From JAICLV01 sp036380925 (GTDB lineage Bacteria > Actinomycetota > Actinomycetes > Acidothermales > Acidothermaceae): DNA of 25,448 nucleotides. The stretch covers positions 1 to 25,448 of the forward strand of contig DASVDW010000170.1 in NCBI GenBank assembly GCA_036380925.1. Reading direction: 5' to 3'. Position 1 is the stretch's first letter. Each line of letters opens with the position of its first letter. The notes beneath the pieces were generated by a model. It did not search any database and had not been told where the DNA came from. It worked only from the letters and a program-made list of their open reading frames with translations. A program made the translations under genes and the position numbers. Positions 21,696-25,448 of this stretch are shown here, piece by piece.

Positions 21696-22484
21696 ATGCC
21701 TTACGTCGACGACCTCGCCCTCGCCCGACAACTGGCTGACGTCGCCGACCAAGCCAGCCTCGCGCGCTTCGGCGCCCTCGATCTGCGGGTGGAGACCAAA
21801 CCCGATCTCACACCGGTGAGCGACGCCGACCGCGCCGTCGAAAGCGCCCTGCGCGAGCTGCTCGCCACCGAGCGGCCGACCGACGCGATCCTCGGCGAGG
21901 AGTACGGCGCGTCGGCGCCGTCCAAGGGGACCGGACGGCGATGGGTGATCGACCCCATCGACGCCACGAAGAACTTCATCCGCGGCGTCCCCGTGTGGGC
22001 GACCTTGATTGGGCTTCTCGACGGCGATGACGCGGTGGTGGGCGTCGTCTCGGCGCCCGCGCTAGCTCATCGCTGGTGGGCCGCCAAAGGCTGCGGCAGC
22101 TGGATGTCGAGGCTCGGCGGCGACCCACGTCGTAACCAGGTTTCTGCCGTGAACCGGCTCGCCGACTCATCAATCTCGTATTCCGATATGGCCGAATGGT
22201 CGACCCGGCGGCCAGCGTTTCAAGCCCTGCTCGACGCCGCATGGCGGGCGCGCGCGTACGGTGACTTCTGGTCGCATGTGCTGGTGGCGCAAGGATCCGT
22301 CGACATCTCCGCCGAACCCGACCTCTCGCTGTGGGACGTCGCCGCGCTCGTGCCGATCGTCGAGGAGGCGGGTGGCACGGTGACCGGCGTCGACGGCGGC
22401 AAGAGCCCGGCCAGCCCAAGCGTGTTGTGCAGCAACGGCTTGCTGCATGAAGAAGTGCTTCGCCGGCTGCGTTCCGACGGTTAG
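21696..22484 (+). CDS. hisN: Histidinol-phosphatase (inositol monophosphatase family)
   Basis: This is a 262-residue magnesium-dependent phosphatase of the IMPase superfamily. The metal site is clear: GEEYG (67-71), DPIDATKNF (86-94) and WDVAAL (213-218), followed by IVEEAGG. The RGVPVWATLIGL segment after the metal motif and the total length fit actinobacterial HisN, which removes phosphate from histidinol phosphate in histidine synthesis. A general inositol or sugar phosphatase cannot be excluded from sequence alone. The ATG at 21696 is probably leaderless. Its stop overlaps the end of the convergent sugar transporter gene by 4 bases. Confidence 0.9.
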   Translation: MPYVDDLALARQLADVADQASLARFGALDLRVETKPDLTPVSDADRAVESALRELLATERPTDAILGEEYGASAPSKGTGRRWVIDPIDATKNFIRGVPVWATLIGLLDGDDAVVGVVSAPALAHRWWAAKGCGSWMSRLGGDPRRNQVSAVNRLADSSISYSDMAEWSTRRPAFQALLDAAWRARAYGDFWSHVLVAQGSVDISAEPDLSLWDVAALVPIVEEAGGTVTGVDGGKSPASPSVLCSNGLLHEEVLRRLRSDG

Positions 22485-23899
22485 GCGGGAGCCGCGCCGG
22501 CCCGCCGACCGCGCTCCTGCGGGTACGGCTCCGACACGTCCGCGCCGACCTGGGCCCCAATCTCCTCCAGGCTCTTGTCCTTCGTCTCGGGCGCCCGCGC
22601 GGCGAAGAAGACGAAGGCGGCCACCGAAACGGCGGCGTAGAGCCAGAACGTTCCCTGCCTGGTGATGACGTTGGTCAAACTCAAGAAGCTCACGCTCACA
22701 ACGAAGTTCGCCAGCCAGTTCCCGATCGTGCACACCGCCATCGCCGGCGCCCTGAGATGGAGCGGGAAGATTTCCGAAATCATCAGCCAGAAAACCGGGC
22801 CAAGGCTGATGGCGAACCCCGCGATATAGAGGGTGAGCGCTGCGAGGGCGAGCCATTGCGCGTTGTCCTGCAAGGCGCCCGAAGCGAAGTAGACGCCCAA
22901 CACGACGAGGGCGACAAAGAACGCGACGTTGCCGGTGAGCAAGAGCACGCGTCGGCCCACCTTGTCGAGCAGCAGAACCGCGACGATGGTGAAGACGACG
23001 TTCGTCACGCCGATGAAAACGCTCTGCTGCAGCGCGCCGCCGTCGCCGATGCCGGTTGCCTTCAAGATGGTGGGCCCGTAGTAGATGACCGTGTTGACGC
23101 CGACGAACTGTTGGAAAAGCGCGAGCGCGAGCCCGATGACGAGCATTGGCCGCACCGAGCGCGACAACAGGTCACGCACTCCCCGTTCGCGTACTGCGGC
23201 CTTCTCGATGTCCGCGAGTTCCTTTTCGATGTCGTCGCCTTCGCCACGGGTGCGTTCGAGCACGGCGTGCGCGTCGTCGCTCCTGTCCTTGTCGACCAAC
23301 CACCGCGGGCTGTACGGCAGGAACATCATGCCGATTGCGAGGGCAAGTCCCGGGACGACGCCAAGACCCAACATCCAACGCCAGTTGCTGGAGACGTCGG
23401 CCAGTCCCCAGTCGACGATGTAGGCCGCCACGATGCCGATCGTGATCATCAGCTGGTTGAACGTCGTCAATCCCCCGCGGGTGCGCGGCGGCGCGTTTTC
23501 CGAGATGTACATCGGAGAAACGAAGCTTGCGGTGCCAACCGCAAGTCCCAAGATGAACCGCGAACCCACCATCTGCAGCGTGTTCTGCGAGAAAGCGCAC
23601 AGCAACGCGCCGACGACGTAGACGCAGCCCGACACAATCTTGGTGCGTCGCCGGCTGAAGGCGTCGGCCGCCCAGCCCGAAATCAGCGCCCCGACCGCCG
23701 CGCCGATCAGGATCGCGGACACCATGCTCGATTGCGCGAACGTGCCGGCGTGGAAATCCTTCTTGATGTACAGCATCGCGCCACCGATGACACCGGTGTC
23801 GTAGCCGAAGAGGAAGCCACCCAGCGCCGCGACGACCGCGAGCCGAACCAGGAAACGGTTCGACGGGCCTCTGGTGACCTCGCTGAGGAATCCGGCCAT
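22481..23899 (-). CDS. MFS sugar transporter (sugar porter family)
   Basis: This is a 472-residue major facilitator with 12 predicted membrane segments. Sugar-porter signatures are FLFGYDTGVIGGAML in segment 1, DAFSRRRTKIVSG in loop 2-3, PYSPRWLVDKDR before the central loop, FQQFVGVNTVIYYGPTI in segment 7, DKVGRRVLLLTGN in loop 8-9 and APETKDKSLEEI near the end. The family usually imports hexoses, pentoses or inositol by proton symport. The substrate is not known here. The ATG at 23899 has GGAGA about 11 bases upstream. It is divergent from the CBS gene with a 142-base gap. No DasR-like site was seen in that gap, so it is probably not part of the das regulon. Confidence 0.92.
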   Translation of the reverse strand: MAGFLSEVTRGPSNRFLVRLAVVAALGGFLFGYDTGVIGGAMLYIKKDFHAGTFAQSSMVSAILIGAAVGALISGWAADAFSRRRTKIVSGCVYVVGALLCAFSQNTLQMVGSRFILGLAVGTASFVSPMYISENAPPRTRGGLTTFNQLMITIGIVAAYIVDWGLADVSSNWRWMLGLGVVPGLALAIGMMFLPYSPRWLVDKDRSDDAHAVLERTRGEGDDIEKELADIEKAAVRERGVRDLLSRSVRPMLVIGLALALFQQFVGVNTVIYYGPTILKATGIGDGGALQQSVFIGVTNVVFTIVAVLLLDKVGRRVLLLTGNVAFFVALVVLGVYFASGALQDNAQWLALAALTLYIAGFAISLGPVFWLMISEIFPLHLRAPAMAVCTIGNWLANFVVSVSFLSLTNVITRQGTFWLYAAVSVAAFVFFAARAPETKDKSLEEIGAQVGADVSEPYPQERGRRAGAAPA

Positions 23900-24041
23900 G
23901 GGCGGGTTTTCTCCACAATCGATCAGCTCTATGCGCGAGATCGCGCGTCGCCTTGTGGCGGCTCGTCCCGGCGGAGCACGATTGGAGGCGGAGCATGACT
24001 GGACTCAACGCCCCGCTTCGCACGGCGTCAGGGAGGTCGCG

Positions 24042-24434
24042 ATGCACGTTCGTGACGGCATGAACCAAGAGGTGCTGACGATCGGGCCCAACCACACGCT
24101 TCGAGAGGCGAGCCGGCTGATGGCCAGACGACGCGTCGGCGCCGCCGTCGTCGTGGATCCGGACAACGACGGAATCGGCATCCTCACCGAGCGGGACATC
24201 CTCGAGTCAGTCGCCGCCGGCGAGCAGCCGGACTCCGAACTGGTTTCCGCCCATCTGACGAGGGATCTGGTCTTCGCGGCGCCGCACTGGTCACTGGACG
24301 ACGCGGCGGCCGCGATGGTGCGAGGCGGCTTCCGACACCTCGTCGTGCTCGACGGCAGCGAGGTTGTCGGAGTGCTCGCCATGCGCGACATCGTGCGGTG
24401 CTGGACCACCGCCGCGGTCGGCACGCGCAGCTGA
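24042..24434 (+). CDS. Tandem CBS-domain protein
   Basis: This 130-residue protein consists of a pair of CBS domains (a Bateman module) and nothing else. CBS 1 runs from about residue 3 to 60 (VRDGMNQEVLTIGPNHTLRE, VVVDPDNDGIGILTERDIL) and CBS 2 from about 70 to 125 (LVFAAPHWSLDDAAAAMVRG, HLVVLDGSEVVGVLAMRDIV). Such modules bind adenine nucleotides and act as sensors. The ATG at 24042 is preceded by GGGAGG 5 bases upstream. The frame is open to 23874 but upstream sequence lacks domain features. The next gene faces it with a 5-base gap. The partner protein is unknown. Confidence 0.93.
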   Translation: MHVRDGMNQEVLTIGPNHTLREASRLMARRRVGAAVVVDPDNDGIGILTERDILESVAAGEQPDSELVSAHLTRDLVFAAPHWSLDDAAAAMVRGGFRHLVVLDGSEVVGVLAMRDIVRCWTTAAVGTRS

Positions 24435-24439
24435 GTCCG

Positions 24440-25078
24440 TCACGGCTCGGTGATGGCCACCCGGATCGCGATCGCTGAGGCGTAGGCGGCCCGCAACACC
24501 GCGGCCTTCGGATCCGGCACGTCGAGCACCCGGCTGACCAAGACTCTCGACAGGCTCCGCAGCCGCGGGTCGCCCAGAACATCCCGCAGCGCCTTGCGAT
24601 CACCACCGGTGACCACCGCGTCGAGCGTGTCAACCGCCGGCAGCAGAACCGCCGCGGCCGCGTCGGCGGCGGCGGCCAACGCCACTCTCGCCTGGCCCTC
24701 GCGGCGTCGTGCGAACCGCTGTTGCGACCACCCACCGGCGGCGATCCGGCCGTGCACCGGCCGCGAGCCGACCTTCGACGCGACGAGCTCGCCGTTGTCG
24801 AAGACGCCGGCGGCGTAGCCGCCAAGCCGGACCAGCAGCAGGCCGACGCGGCGCGGCAGCTGGGCGTGCCGGGCCAACGCCTCCAGGGCAGGGCCGCCGT
24901 CGGTGACCGGGGCCGGCGGGAACGGCGGCGTGAGGACGGCGACGGTGCCGTCGGAGGCGCGCAGCGCCGCCGCGTCGTCCGAGATCTCGACGTCGTAGCG
25001 CCCGTGCCTGGCGGCGAAGCCGGCGGCCCAGCGGGCGAGCCGGTCGGGGCTCACCTCGACAACTCGCGACACCGGCAC
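24440..25078 (-). CDS. acVLRF1-family protein (actinobacterial Vms1-like release factor)
   Basis: This is a 212-residue protein of the actinobacterial VLRF1 branch, related to eukaryotic Vms1/ANKZF1 and the eRF1 fold. After an N-terminal alpha/beta part, the strand LGLLLVRLGGYAAGVFDNGELVASKVGS leads to the key segment HGRIAAGGWSQQRFARRREGQ (about 109-129). Its glycine-glutamine motif is thought to reach the peptidyl-transferase centre or peptidyl-tRNA bond. The family is predicted to release stalled chains from peptidyl-tRNA in ribosome rescue. The bacterial function is little tested. The GTG at 25078 has no ribosome site. CATACT lies 6 bases upstream, perhaps another leaderless start. Confidence 0.85.
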   Translation of the reverse strand: MPVSRVVEVSPDRLARWAAGFAARHGRYDVEISDDAAALRASDGTVAVLTPPFPPAPVTDGGPALEALARHAQLPRRVGLLLVRLGGYAAGVFDNGELVASKVGSRPVHGRIAAGGWSQQRFARRREGQARVALAAAADAAAAVLLPAVDTLDAVVTGGDRKALRDVLGDPRLRSLSRVLVSRVLDVPDPKAAVLRAAYASAIAIRVAITEP

Positions 25079-25096
25079 CCATCGAGTATGGCGGCG

Positions 25097-25448
25097 CTAG
25101 AAGCGGACGACGGACCACGTCGCGCCGGCGTCGCGCGTCATGAGCAACGCCGACGGCGGCCCGCCCGATTGCGATGGCTGACCATAGACCGCGACGCCCT
25201 GCTCGGCGGTCGTGAAGCCGACGTCGCGGTACCCGACGCCACCGTCGCCTTGCGACAGCACGGTCTGCCAGCTCTTTCCGGCGTCGCCGCTGCGATACAC
25301 CTCGCTCGCGCCGGACATGGCGACCACCGCGACGACCGAGTCGCTGGCGGCCGCGATCCCGGCTGCCACACCTGCGCGCGGCGGGTCGCCGGGGGTGACG
25401 CTCGCGGTCCGGCCGGCGTCTGCGGAGAACAGCACCTTCTTCGACTCG
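25097..25448 (-). CDS. BNR/sialidase-type repeat protein, C-terminal part
   Basis: The C-terminal 117 residues of a protein whose start lies beyond the window. It has BNR (Asp-box) repeats: FSADAGRT, YRSGDAGKSWQTV and MTRDAGATWSVV. These mark blades of a beta-propeller like those of sialidases or photosynthesis-assembly (YCF48-like) proteins. Between them are strand-rich segments. No catalytic residues can be judged from this fragment, and such proteins are often secreted or anchored outside the cell. It ends 18 bases before the acVLRF1 start on the same strand. Confidence 0.8.
   Translation of the reverse strand, partial: ESKKVLFSADAGRTASVTPGDPPRAGVAAGIAAASDSVVAVVAMSGASEVYRSGDAGKSWQTVLSQGDGGVGYRDVGFTTAEQGVAVYGQPSQSGGPPSALLMTRDAGATWSVVRF

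Noticed and set aside
23933..23946. GCGCGA-GA-TCGCGC palindrome between the MFS and CBS genes
   Set aside because: Six-base GC arms are common in this base composition and no second copy was noticed. It could be an operator, but the support is too weak.
22757..23998. Long open frame on the + strand, 413 codons
   Set aside because: It mirrors the MFS transporter gene. The translation is charged and repetitive with no recognisable fold, so it is an antisense shadow.
1..25448. tRNA, rRNA, CRISPR array, insertion sequence or prophage
   Set aside because: No cloverleaf with a TTCGA arm outside genes, no regularly spaced repeats, and no transposase, integrase or phage protein were seen by eye.

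Overview
The window is high-GC DNA with short intergenic gaps, frequent GTG starts, many 4-base ATGA/GTGA gene overlaps and a typical actinobacterial gene set: DasR-DasABC, SigR-RsrA, a TB7.3-like biotin carrier, HisN and acVLRF1. It most likely comes from a chromosome of a non-Streptomyces actinomycete. The exact genus cannot be told from the sequence. A PilT ATPase and tandem HD-GYP proteins suggest a lineage with type IV pili and c-di-GMP signalling.

Layout. Bases 1-4824 hold an amino-sugar uptake locus. A BadF/NagK-type kinase (partial) follows the ABC transporter dasA-dasB-dasC, and the GntR/HutC regulator dasR is divergent from it. Four DasR-like operators (dre) are visible: two over the dasA promoter, one in front of dasR and a separate one in front of the kinase. 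A 97-base imperfect palindrome separates dasR from the convergent pilT (4946-6031). Bases 6099-8498 carry a biotin block: a 70-residue biotin carrier, a biotin carboxylase and the biotin transporter BioY.

Bases 8605-11404 hold two overlapping membrane HD-domain genes, one with a complete HD-GYP site and one with a degenerate site, preceded by a possible 20-residue leader ORF. After about 470 bases without a confident gene come two overlapping genes of unknown function (11877-13089). Bases 13086-15182 carry a sugar-nucleotide epimerase and a zinc-ribbon membrane protein with an internal duplication.

Bases 15275-18219 contain sigR-rsrA, the redox stress sigma factor and its zinc anti-sigma factor. 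A good SigR-type promoter lies upstream, so the pair is probably autoregulated. Next come an alpha/beta hydrolase, a DksA/TraR zinc-finger protein and an SRAP (YedK/HMCES) protein. From 18243 the genes are aroA-rsgA (+), DUF2087-NUDIX (-), hisN (+), a sugar MFS transporter (-), a CBS-pair protein (+), acVLRF1 (-) and the end of a BNR-repeat protein (-). The sigR/rsrA, SRAP, aroA, rsgA and small biotin protein set recalls the sigH region of Mycobacterium tuberculosis.

Several genes (bioY, the SRAP gene, aroA, NUDIX, hisN) have a TANNNT element 6-7 bases before the start codon and no ribosome binding site, which suggests leaderless mRNAs. I found no tRNA, rRNA, CRISPR array, insertion sequence or phage gene. 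The best candidates for new biology are the HD pair with its leader ORF, the two unknown genes at 11877-13089, the duplicated zinc-ribbon membrane protein and the palindromic intergenic elements.
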